Part shown: positions 27,549-34,585 of the stretch, in pieces
How the letters are laid out: each line of letters opens with the position of its first letter
Numbering within the stretch: position 1 is the first letter of the stretch
Position numbers and translations under genes: made by a program
Notes under the pieces: model-generated
Database searches by the model: none
The model's input: only the letters and a program-made list of their open reading frames with translations
What the model was told of the DNA's origin: nothing
From: Puniceibacterium confluentis
GTDB taxonomy: Bacteria > Pseudomonadota > Alphaproteobacteria > Rhodobacterales > Rhodobacteraceae
NCBI RefSeq assembly: GCF_007923445.1
Contig: NZ_VOJI01000010.1
Span: 1-64,000 of the forward strand
Direction: 5' to 3'
DNA: 64,000 nt

Positions 27549-30047
27549 ATGCCACCCATTCTCGCCCGGCAGAACATGCCGCAGTTGCTGCGGCGCGCCG
27601 CGCTGACATTGGCGGCGGGCCTGATGGTGGCAGGCATCCTGGTGCTTGGCGCATCGGTGCGCAAAGAGCTGCAGGCATTGGCGACCACAGGGTCCGACAA
27701 CATCGAATGGGCACTGAGCCAGGCTGAGGTCGAAGCCATCGCCCTGTCACAGGAAGCGCTGACAGCGTCGCACGCGCCGGACGTCCCGCTCGATCTGGTA
27801 CGGCTGCGGTTCGATCTGCTCTACAGCCGGGTCAAAGTGTTGGAGGAGGGGCCGCTGTTTGCGGGCTTGCGCACCGACCCGGAAGTGGCAAAGGGTCTGG
27901 CGCGGGTCGAGACCTTTCTCATGAACACCGCTCCGCTGATCGACGGACCCGAGGCGCAACTGCGGCCCTTGCTGACGCGTCTGTCGAGCCAGGCTGAAAC
28001 CGCGCGGCACGACCTGCGCGACATCGCCCTGCAAGGCATCGCGCATTTTGCCGAGATCTCGGACGTGCGGCGCGAAAAGGTGGCGGCCACTCTGCGCCGG
28101 GTCGCGGCGCTCACGGTGGCGCTGGTGGCGCTTCTGGGGATCACCGTCATGGCGTTGATGCGGCTGAACCTGCTGAACCACCGGGTCGCGGAATCCGAGC
28201 GGCAGACCCGGTCGCGGTTACAGGCCATTCTGACCACAGCGCTGGACGGAATACTTGTGACCGACCGCAACGGTGTGCTGCGTGGCTGCAATACCGCGGC
28301 GGAACGCATGTTCGGCTATCCCCGCGACTCGCTGCTGGAGCTGTCTCTGAGCGATCTGGTGATGCCCGACGCCCTGCCCGGGGGATTGGCCCCGCTCAGC
28401 GGTCAGGGCCTGGTCCAGTGTCAGGCGCGCCACAGCGACGGGGCGGCGTTTCCGATCGAAATGTCGGTCTCGGCTGCCGAAGGTCCGGATTCACCAATCC
28501 ACGTCGCCTTTGTGCGCAACATCTCGAACCGGGTGGCCGCCGAAAAGGCGCTGCGCCGCGCCCATGACATTGCCGTTGCCGGCGATCAGGCCAAGGCCGA
28601 TCTGCTGGCCGTGATGAGCCACGAGATGCGCACGCCTCTGAACGGTTTGCTTGGGACGCTGGATCTGTTGCGGCGCGAGGAACTGAACGACCGGATGAAG
28701 CGGTATGCCGCGATCATGGAGCGGTCGGGGCAGTTGCTGCTGCGCCATGTCGAGGACGTGCTGGGCATTGCCCAGGCCGAAGCCGGGCAGCTGACGGTGC
28801 TGCCGGAACCGCTGGACCTGAACGCGCTGATAGCCGAACTGGTCGAAGCGCAGGCGGGACAGGCAGAGCAGCACGGCAACCAGCTGATCGCCGGCGCCCC
28901 GGAGGCAGCTCTGGCGCAGGCCTGGGGCGATCCGCTGCGGTTGCGTCAGATGCTTCTGAACCTGATTGGCAACGCATTGAAATTCACTGAAAACGGCACC
29001 GTGACGGTCGAGGCCGAGGCGCTGGACGGGCTGTCGCTGGTCGAATTGCGGGTGATTGATACCGGAATCGGCATCACCGAAGTCAACCGCGCCCGGATCT
29101 TCGAGGATTTTGTCACCCTGGATGCCTCGTACAGGCGGTCAAACGGCGGCACCGGGCTGGGCCTGGGCATCACGCGGCGCATGGTGCAGGCGATGGCAGG
29201 CGAGATCGGGGTCGAAAGCGAGCCCGGCGAGGGCAGCCTGTTCTGGATCCGCCTGCCGCTGGCCCCGCCGGTCGATGGCGCCAAAGAGCCTGACTGCGAT
29301 GTGCCGCGGGGGCTGCGGGTCTTGCTGGTCGAAGATGATCAGATCAACCGCTTCGTGGCGCGCGACATGCTGGAAAGCGACGGCCACGTCGTGACCGAGG
29401 CCACGGATGGCGCCAAGGGCGTGGCCGAGGCCGAGTGCGCGCGCTTTGATCTGATCCTCATGGATGTGAGCATGCCGCAGATGGACGGTGTGCGCGCCAC
29501 CCGTGAAATCCGGGCTGGCGGCGGGCCATCCGCACAGTCGCCGATCCTGGGCCTGACCGCCCACGCCCAGCCCGCCGAGGTCGAGCGGTTCCGCAACGCC
29601 GGGATGACCGAAGTGCTGCAAAAGCCGGTGACACAGGCGGTGTTGCGCCGGATGATCGCCCGCGCGCTCAAGGCTTCCGGCAGCGACACTTTCCAGTCCG
29701 GCCAGGTGGCTGCGTGGCAGGCACGGTCCACGCCCTTGCTGGCGTCGCGGATCCGCGCCGAGTTGCGCGCAGCAGTGGGAGAGCACAAATTCGCCCAGTT
29801 GAATGACGCGTTCATTCAGGATGCGGTCCGGTTTTTCAGCGCACCTCCAGACGATCTCGCCCTTCAGGCGCACCGGCTGGCGGGCGTTGCCGCGGTATTG
29901 GGCGCGCAGGCGCTCAATGTGCAATTGCAGGCCCTGGAAAGCGCCGCCGGGAATCCGGAGGAGGTGGCCGATGCCTTGAGGGCGGCCAGAGAATGCTGGC
30001 TACAAACCCTGTCGCAGGTGACCGACGGCGACACGGAATCAAGGTAA
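27549..30047 (+). CDS. Hybrid sensor histidine kinase (PAS-HisKA-HATPase-receiver-Hpt)
   Basis: 832 residues. There is a membrane helix at about 17-37, a periplasmic region of about 145 residues with helical character, and a second membrane helix at about 182-204. A PAS domain follows (about 220-330, ILTTALDGILVTDRNGVLRGCNTAAERMFGY). The HisKA site is H358 (MSHEMRTPLNGLLG). The ATPase domain has NLIGNALKFTENG, DTGIGI and GTGLGLGI. A receiver carries D639 (LILMDVSMPQMDG), and a C-terminal Hpt domain carries H775 (LQAHRLAGVAAVLGAQ). This is the architecture of a multistep phosphorelay of the BarA/EvgS kind. The partner regulator is probably the divergent NarL-type gene. Translation is likely coupled to the preceding periplasmic protein. 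Confidence 0.93.
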   Translation: MPPILARQNMPQLLRRAALTLAAGLMVAGILVLGASVRKELQALATTGSDNIEWALSQAEVEAIALSQEALTASHAPDVPLDLVRLRFDLLYSRVKVLEEGPLFAGLRTDPEVAKGLARVETFLMNTAPLIDGPEAQLRPLLTRLSSQAETARHDLRDIALQGIAHFAEISDVRREKVAATLRRVAALTVALVALLGITVMALMRLNLLNHRVAESERQTRSRLQAILTTALDGILVTDRNGVLRGCNTAAERMFGYPRDSLLELSLSDLVMPDALPGGLAPLSGQGLVQCQARHSDGAAFPIEMSVSAAEGPDSPIHVAFVRNISNRVAAEKALRRAHDIAVAGDQAKADLLAVMSHEMRTPLNGLLGTLDLLRREELNDRMKRYAAIMERSGQLLLRHVEDVLGIAQAEAGQLTVLPEPLDLNALIAELVEAQAGQAEQHGNQLIAGAPEAALAQAWGDPLRLRQMLLNLIGNALKFTENGTVTVEAEALDGLSLVELRVIDTGIGITEVNRARIFEDFVTLDASYRRSNGGTGLGLGITRRMVQAMAGEIGVESEPGEGSLFWIRLPLAPPVDGAKEPDCDVPRGLRVLLVEDDQINRFVARDMLESDGHVVTEATDGAKGVAEAECARFDLILMDVSMPQMDGVRATREIRAGGGPSAQSPILGLTAHAQPAEVERFRNAGMTEVLQKPVTQAVLRRMIARALKASGSDTFQSGQVAAWQARSTPLLASRIRAELRAAVGEHKFAQLNDAFIQDAVRFFSAPPDDLALQAHRLAGVAAVLGAQALNVQLQALESAAGNPEEVADALRAARECWLQTLSQVTDGDTESR

Positions 30048-30291
30048 TTTCCTGCTTTTTCCGGCGGGACGAACGGCCAGGGAAGTCCACGATTCCGGCC
30101 CGGCGCCTGTTTTGCGCAGAAGTGACCCCGTCACCTGTCCGGTTGCGGACCGCGGGCGCCCGGACTCCTGGCACCGGCATTCAGCACAGGTCGCGACGCC
30201 ACAGGCCAACGGGGCGCCGACATGCGCGGCGCCGCCATAGCCCGCTTCACGACATTGTTTTCGGCAGCCCTGCCGTCCGCGAAAACCCGAT

Positions 30292-30319
30292 TTGACATGG
30301 GGGTCACCGCCGCTATACC
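30292..30319 (+). promoter_or_regulatory. Sigma70-type promoter of the GntR-AbrB operon
   Basis: A consensus -35 box TTGACA (30292-30297) and a good -10 box TATACC (30314-30319) are 16 bp apart. The predicted transcription start near 30326 falls at the edge of the palindromic operator at 30328-30345 and about 25 bp before the ATG at 30351. Confidence 0.75.
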
Positions 30320-30327
30320 AATCATTA

Positions 30328-30345
30328 TGTATCCAGTCGGATACA
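30328..30345. promoter_or_regulatory. GntR operator, perfect 7-bp inverted repeat
   Basis: TGTATCCAGTCGGATACA has perfect 7-bp arms TGTATCC/GGATACA around AGTC. It covers the region just after the -10 box, so a bound protein would block transcription. FCD-type GntR proteins typically recognise GTATnC-type dyads; the regulator encoded directly downstream probably autoregulates here. Confidence 0.75.
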
Positions 30346-30350
30346 AATTA

Positions 30351-31010
30351 ATGCGGAGCTATATTTTGGACAGTCAATCGCCGGAGATGTCACAGGGAGA
30401 GGTCGCATATGCGACGCTGCTGCAAGCCATCCGCAAAGGGCAGTTCCGCCCCGGCGACCGGCTGCGAGAGGTCGAAATCTCCCAGCGTCTGGCCTTGTCC
30501 CGCACGCCGATCCGCGAAGCGTTGCGCAAGCTGGAGGCGGATGGCATTGTCGAGCACCGTCCCCGGCTGGGCGCTGTGATCCGCAGCCTGTCCCACGCCG
30601 AGGTGGTGGAACTCTACGAGATGCGCCTTGTGCTGGAGCGTACCGCCGCCGAAATGGCGGCGAAGCACGGCACCGGGGCCGAGATTGACGAACTTGGCGA
30701 CATAAACGCCACCATCGCCTCGGCGTCCGGTCCGGCGCAGGCGGCGGCGCTGAATCAGAAGTTTCACCGCTGCATCTATCTGGCGACCCGCAACCGGTTC
30801 CTGCTGGAATCGGCCCGCGCGCTGAACAACGCACTGCTGCTGCTGGGCCCGACAACACTGGTGGACGAGGCGCGCATCGCCACCGTCACCCGCCAGCATC
30901 AGGACATCATCGAGGCCATCCGGCTTGGCGACAGCAAGGCCGCTGGCGCGGCCAGCGAGGCCCATTTGCAAACCTCGCTGCGGCATCGGCTGCAGGTGAT
31001 GCGCGGATGA
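30351..31010 (+). CDS. GntR-family regulator (FCD type), partner of the AbrB-like membrane protein
   Basis: 219 residues from the ATG at 30351 (MRSYILDSQSPEMSQGEVAY). Upstream in-frame starts would put the promoter and operator inside the gene. The winged helix is YATLLQAIRKGQFRPGDRLREVEISQRLALSRTPIREALRKLEADG; the FCD domain includes VELYEMRLVLERTAAEMAA, LNQKFHRCIYLATRN and RQHQDIIEAIRLGDSKAA. It overlaps the next gene by 4 bp. A strong promoter and palindrome in front suggest negative autoregulation of the two-gene operon. Confidence 0.9.
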   Translation: MRSYILDSQSPEMSQGEVAYATLLQAIRKGQFRPGDRLREVEISQRLALSRTPIREALRKLEADGIVEHRPRLGAVIRSLSHAEVVELYEMRLVLERTAAEMAAKHGTGAEIDELGDINATIASASGPAQAAALNQKFHRCIYLATRNRFLLESARALNNALLLLGPTTLVDEARIATVTRQHQDIIEAIRLGDSKAAGAASEAHLQTSLRHRLQVMRG

Positions 31011-32026
31011 AGCGCACACTGGCAACCTTCGCGCTTGCCCTCTGCGGCGTCGCAGTGTTCATGTTTTTTGGTCTGCCGCTGCCCTGGCTGCTGGGTCCGA
31101 TCAGCGCCTGCATGATTGCCGCGCTGGCAGGGATGCCGATGCAGGGAATCCCGGTTCTGAACGCCGCGATGCGGACCATTCTGGGCGTCGCGGTCGGGGC
31201 CACCTTTACCACCGCCCTGCTCGCGTCCATGGCGACGATGTGGCCGACGCTGCTGCTGATTCCGGTGATGACCTTCGCGATCGGACTGCTGGGCGTTCCC
31301 TATTTCCATCGGATCTGGGGCTATGATTTTGCCACCAGCTATTATGCCGCCATGCCGGGCGGGTTGCAGGACATGATCGTGTTCGGCGAAGAAGCCGGCG
31401 CCAATGCCCGCACCCTGTCACTGATCCACGCGACCCGGGTGCTGGTGATTGTCGTCATTCTGCCTGCATTGCTGCATGGCATCTGGGGGGCCGACCTGAC
31501 CCGACCGCCCGGCGCCCCGGCTGCAAGCATCGCGCCGTCGCAGTTGCTGATCATGCTGGTGTGCGCTTTGGCGGGCTGGCAGGGGGCAAAGTATTCCGGG
31601 CTGTTTGGCGCCAACATCCTGGGGCCGCTGATCGCGGCCGCCATCGCATCGCTCGCCGGAGTGTTGCAGCACCGCCCGCCGGCCGAAGCGATCTGGGCCG
31701 CACAGTTCTTTATCGGCATGGGTGTCGGGGTGAAATACGCAGGCGTCACGCTGGCCGAAATACGCCGGGATCTGGTTGCCGGCGCCGGGTTCTGCGGCAT
31801 CCTGATCGTGCTGACGCTCGTGTTTGTAGAGGGCATCTACAGCCTGGGGCTTGCGCCGGGGATGGAAACCCTGCTGGCCTTTGCGCCCGGCGGTCAGGCG
31901 GAACTGACGGTTCTGGCGCTGGTGGTGGGGGCGGACATGGCCTTTGTGATTGCCCACCACGTGCTGCGGATCTTCCTGGTGATCCTGGGCGCACCATTGT
32001 TTGCGCGGCTGTTCAGAAGGGATTGA
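31007..32026 (+). CDS. AbrB-family membrane protein (often misannotated ammonia monooxygenase)
   Basis: 339 residues, with about ten membrane segments arranged as two repeats: FFGLPLPWLLGPISACMIAALAG and LGVAVGATFTTALLASMATMWPTLLLIPVMTFAIGLLG in the first half, then FGANILGPLIAAAIASLAGVLQHRPPAEAIWAAQFFIGMGVGVKYAGV in the second. MPGGLQDMIVFGEEAGAN and LAFAPGGQAELTVLALVVGADMAFVIAHHVLRI are the family's paired motifs. Substrate and mechanism are unknown; transport of an organic acid or related compound is a plausible guess. It is cotranscribed with the GntR regulator, and its 3' end overlaps the convergent dehydrogenase gene by 14 bp. Confidence 0.9.
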   Translation: MKRTLATFALALCGVAVFMFFGLPLPWLLGPISACMIAALAGMPMQGIPVLNAAMRTILGVAVGATFTTALLASMATMWPTLLLIPVMTFAIGLLGVPYFHRIWGYDFATSYYAAMPGGLQDMIVFGEEAGANARTLSLIHATRVLVIVVILPALLHGIWGADLTRPPGAPAASIAPSQLLIMLVCALAGWQGAKYSGLFGANILGPLIAAAIASLAGVLQHRPPAEAIWAAQFFIGMGVGVKYAGVTLAEIRRDLVAGAGFCGILIVLTLVFVEGIYSLGLAPGMETLLAFAPGGQAELTVLALVVGADMAFVIAHHVLRIFLVILGAPLFARLFRRD

Positions 32027-32972
32027 TCACATGGATCGGCGCGCCGGCGGCATAGGCGTTGACCTGGTCGAAGATGTCGCTGAACTGCAGGTCGAATTCA
32101 TCTTCGGTCACATAGCCGATGTGGGGCGTCGCGAGCACGTTCGGATGGGTCACAAGCACAGAAGAGGTGTCGACCATCGGCTCGTGGTCGAACACATCCA
32201 CCGCCGCGTGAATGCGGTTCCGGGCAATCTCGGCCTCAAGCACGCCAGGAGCGATCAGCCCCGCGCGGGAGGTGTTCACCAGCAGGCTGCGCGGCGGCAT
32301 CGCCGCCAGATCATCTGCGGTGATGATCCCCCTGGTTTCGGGCTTCAGGCGGACATGCAGGCTCACGATGTCGCTGTCGGCAAAAAAGGCGTGGCGGCTG
32401 GCGGCCACTGTCGCGCCCTCCGCGGCGGCGCGGGCACGGCCGGCCTCTGACCCCCACCATACGACCCTCATGCCCAGAGCCTGGGCATAGACCGCAACCG
32501 CTCCGGCGATCCGGCCATGGCCATAAAGCCCGAGGGTGCGTCCGCGCAGGGTGCGGCCAACGCCCATTTGCCACTGCCCCGCCGACAGCGATGCCGCCTG
32601 CTGCGGGATCTGCCGGTAACTCGAGAGGATCAGTGCCAGTGTCATTTCCGCCGCGGCATAAGACGGGGTGTCGCTGTGCATGTTCGAGCAGAGCAGCACC
32701 CGGTTCGCGGTGCAGGCGTCGACATCCACATGCGGGTAGACGCTGCGTTGCGAGATCAGCCTGAGGTTCGGCAGACGGTCAAGCAGATCCGCGCCGATCC
32801 GGGTGCGTTCCCGGAACAGCACCAGGCATTCGGCCTCTTTGACCCGTGCCGCGAGCCGGGCGGGGTCGGGTTCGTGGTCGGTCCAGACCGTCACGTCATG
32901 GTCCGCGAGTTTGGCGAAACACGGCAATGTGCGCAGCGTGTCGAACCAGTCGTCAAGGATGTGCACCTTCAT
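32013..32972 (-). CDS. D-2-hydroxyacid dehydrogenase (NAD-dependent)
   Basis: 319 residues from the ATG at 32972 (MKVHILDDWFDTLRTLPCF). The two-domain 2-hydroxyacid dehydrogenase fold is evident. The catalytic residues are Arg in LLVNTSRAGLI, Glu in AVDVFDHEP and His in ATPHIGYVTEDEF. The nucleotide motif is LGLYGHGRIAGAVAVYAQALGM; its GxGxxA form is slightly unusual (GHGRIA). Catalytic lobe motifs such as FRERTRIGADLLDRLPNLRLI are related to phosphoglycerate/glyoxylate dehydrogenases. The physiological substrate is unknown. It sits at the edge of the alginate locus but on its own transcription unit. Confidence 0.88.
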   Translation of the reverse strand: MKVHILDDWFDTLRTLPCFAKLADHDVTVWTDHEPDPARLAARVKEAECLVLFRERTRIGADLLDRLPNLRLISQRSVYPHVDVDACTANRVLLCSNMHSDTPSYAAAEMTLALILSSYRQIPQQAASLSAGQWQMGVGRTLRGRTLGLYGHGRIAGAVAVYAQALGMRVVWWGSEAGRARAAAEGATVAASRHAFFADSDIVSLHVRLKPETRGIITADDLAAMPPRSLLVNTSRAGLIAPGVLEAEIARNRIHAAVDVFDHEPMVDTSSVLVTHPNVLATPHIGYVTEDEFDLQFSDIFDQVNAYAAGAPIHVINPF

Positions 32973-33359
32973 TGGCAGGCCACGCAAGACATCGCGCCGT
33001 GCCGCACGGAACGGCCGGCAGGACCGTCCGAGATCATCGATTCAAGCAATCAGCCACCTCCAGTGCGCCGCATCCACGCCCGCAGCATAACGGCCCGGGC
33101 CGCCCCGCGTCCATACGGAACACCTCCCCCCGGAGCGTTGGCCACACCGGGTCGGCAGCGGGCAAAAGTTCCACCCTGCATTCGCTGATCGACACCACCG
33201 GGCTGGCCGGTTGGACCCCGCTCCGGAAAGCGGGGTGTGCCACCTGGGGTGGTCTGTGAAAATATCTGCAGTAAGATCCGGTTCAGTGCCATTGCCCCCG
33301 CTTCGACCAGGGCGGGTCAGGCGCGAAACCAAGGCAGTCCGCAAGAGGAGTTGGCACGC
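32973..33359. other. Intergenic region before kdgF with a strong hairpin
   Basis: No gene is seen in these 387 bp. An 8-bp perfect hairpin ACCCCGCT (33215-33222) / AGCGGGGT (33229-33236) and a smaller one CCACC-TGG-GGTGG (33240-33252) lie side by side about 110 bp upstream of kdgF. They may be a leader structure or an insulator between the divergent genes. The GntR word CTGGTATACTAGT is absent here. Confidence 0.5.
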
Positions 33360-33671
33360 ATGAGCACCTACCCTGTAATCTCCACCGGCGCGCATGTGAC
33401 GCGTCAGGTGCTGTCGGATCACCCGGATCTGATGGTTGTGGCCTTCCGGTTTGAAGAGGCCGGTGCCCAGGGTGCCCTGCACGAACATCCGCATGTGCAA
33501 TCGACCTATGTGGAAAGCGGCCGGTTCCGGTTTTCCGTGGACGGAAAGGACTTTGACGTGGCCAAAGGCGACAGTTTCGTGGTGCCATCCGGGGCGCGGC
33601 ATGGCTGTGTTTGCCTTGAACCCGGCTGCCTGGTGGACAGCTTTACCCCCAGGCGGGCCGACTTCCTTTAG
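33360..33671 (+). CDS. kdgF: Cupin-domain protein KdgF, unsaturated uronate converting enzyme
   Basis: 103 residues from the ATG at 33360 (MSTYPVISTGAHVTRQVLSD). The cupin metal site is seen in LHEHPHVQSTYVESGRF (HxH...Q pattern) and VVPSGARHGC (fourth ligand His). The whole stretch from LMVVAFRFEEAG to SFTPRRADFL matches the KdgF pattern closely (HPHxQxTYV, GDSFxxPxGxxHGC, FTPxRxDFL). KdgF converts 4,5-unsaturated monouronates, the products of alginate or pectin lyases, to their linear keto forms. It is convergent with the SDR gene of the alginate operon and shares a terminator with it. Confidence 0.87.
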   Translation: MSTYPVISTGAHVTRQVLSDHPDLMVVAFRFEEAGAQGALHEHPHVQSTYVESGRFRFSVDGKDFDVAKGDSFVVPSGARHGCVCLEPGCLVDSFTPRRADFL

Positions 33672-33680
33672 CCGGATCCG

Positions 33681-33718
33681 CCCGGCGCGCGACGAAGACA
33701 GGGGAGTCGCGCGCCGGG
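33681..33718. terminator. Bidirectional terminator hairpin between kdgF and the SDR gene
   Basis: A perfect 12-bp stem CCCGGCGCGCGA (33681-33692) / TCGCGCGCCGGG (33707-33718) with a 14-nt loop lies between the convergent 3' ends. No long T-run is present on either side, so termination may need help. Confidence 0.7.
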
Positions 33719-33728
33719 GCAGACAGGG

Positions 33729-34472
33729 TCAGCTGAACAGCATGCCGCCGTTGATGTCGAAATTGCTCCCCGTCACAAAAGACGATTCATCGCTTGCCAG
33801 GAAATAGACCATGTTGGCGATATCGCACGGCACGCCCTGGCGTTTCAACGGGGTGGCCGCCTCGACGTTCTTGCGCACTTCCGGCTTGGTGAAGATGTTG
33901 TGGAAATCGGTGTCGATCATGCCCGGGCAGATGGCGTTCACCCGCACGTTCGGCGCCAGCTCTTTCGCCAGACCGCGGGTCATCGTCATCACCGCGCCTT
34001 TGGAGGCGGCATATGCGACCGAACCCGGTCCGCCGCCGTCGCGTCCCGCCTGGCTGGCAAGGTTGACAATCGCGCCGGACTTGAGATGCGGCAGGCAGGC
34101 CTTGATCATCAGGAAGGTGCTGGTCAGGTTGAGGTCCAGCACAGATTGCCAATGCGCAAGCGACATGTCCGCGATGGTCTTGCGCGCGATCAGCCCGCCG
34201 GTGTTGTTCACCAGGATGTCGATGCCGCCGAATTCCGCCACGGTCTTGGCAACCAGTGCGTCGACGCCTTCCTGGGTGTTCAGGTCGCTCCGAAGCGCAA
34301 AGGCTTTGCCGCCTGCGGCGGTGATCTCGTCCACCGTGGCATTGGCGCCGTCGGCACTGGAATAGTAATTGATCGCGACATTGGCGCCTTCGGCCGCAAG
34401 CCGGACCGCGCAGGCGCGCCCGATGTCACGTCCGCCGCCGGTGACGATCGCTGTTTTGCCTTGGAGTTTCAT
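33729..34472 (-). CDS. SDR-family oxidoreductase, candidate DEH (4-deoxy-5-keto-uronate) reductase
   Basis: 247 residues. Cofactor motif TGGGRDIGRACAVRL, DILVNNTGG in place of the usual NNAG, catalytic Ser in IVNLASQAGR, and Tyr-x3-Lys in YAASKGAV are present; the C-terminus FDINGGMLFS is typical of the family. It is the last gene of the minus-strand alginate operon. In Agrobacterium and Sphingomonas A1 an SDR next to the PL15 lyase reduces 4-deoxy-L-erythro-5-hexoseulose uronate to 2-keto-3-deoxygluconate, so the same role is inferred here. A KduD-like role is the alternative. Confidence 0.82.
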   Translation of the reverse strand: MKLQGKTAIVTGGGRDIGRACAVRLAAEGANVAINYYSSADGANATVDEITAAGGKAFALRSDLNTQEGVDALVAKTVAEFGGIDILVNNTGGLIARKTIADMSLAHWQSVLDLNLTSTFLMIKACLPHLKSGAIVNLASQAGRDGGGPGSVAYAASKGAVMTMTRGLAKELAPNVRVNAICPGMIDTDFHNIFTKPEVRKNVEAATPLKRQGVPCDIANMVYFLASDESSFVTGSNFDINGGMLFS

Positions 34473-34585
34473 CTGTCTTCCTTCCGTTTTTTCTGATTAT
34501 TCGGATTTTCGGTTCGCCCGGGGATGTGCGCGCCAGCGGCTTCGGGTTCGCAAACCCTTTGGCGCTGGCCGAAGGCATCCATCGC

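Larger units (their letters stand above)
30048..30350. other. Intergenic region before the GntR gene
   Basis: No gene is seen in these 303 bp. The right part holds the promoter and operator described separately; nothing else could be supported. Confidence 0.5.

Noticed and set aside
31007-32026. Ammonia monooxygenase annotation for the membrane protein
   Set aside because: The sequence has the AbrB-type duplicated membrane repeat and none of the copper ligands or size pattern of AmoA; that name is a common misannotation.
32973-33359. GntR operator upstream of kdgF
   Set aside because: No CTAGTA-type word is present before kdgF, so its inclusion in the GntR regulon could not be supported from the sequence.
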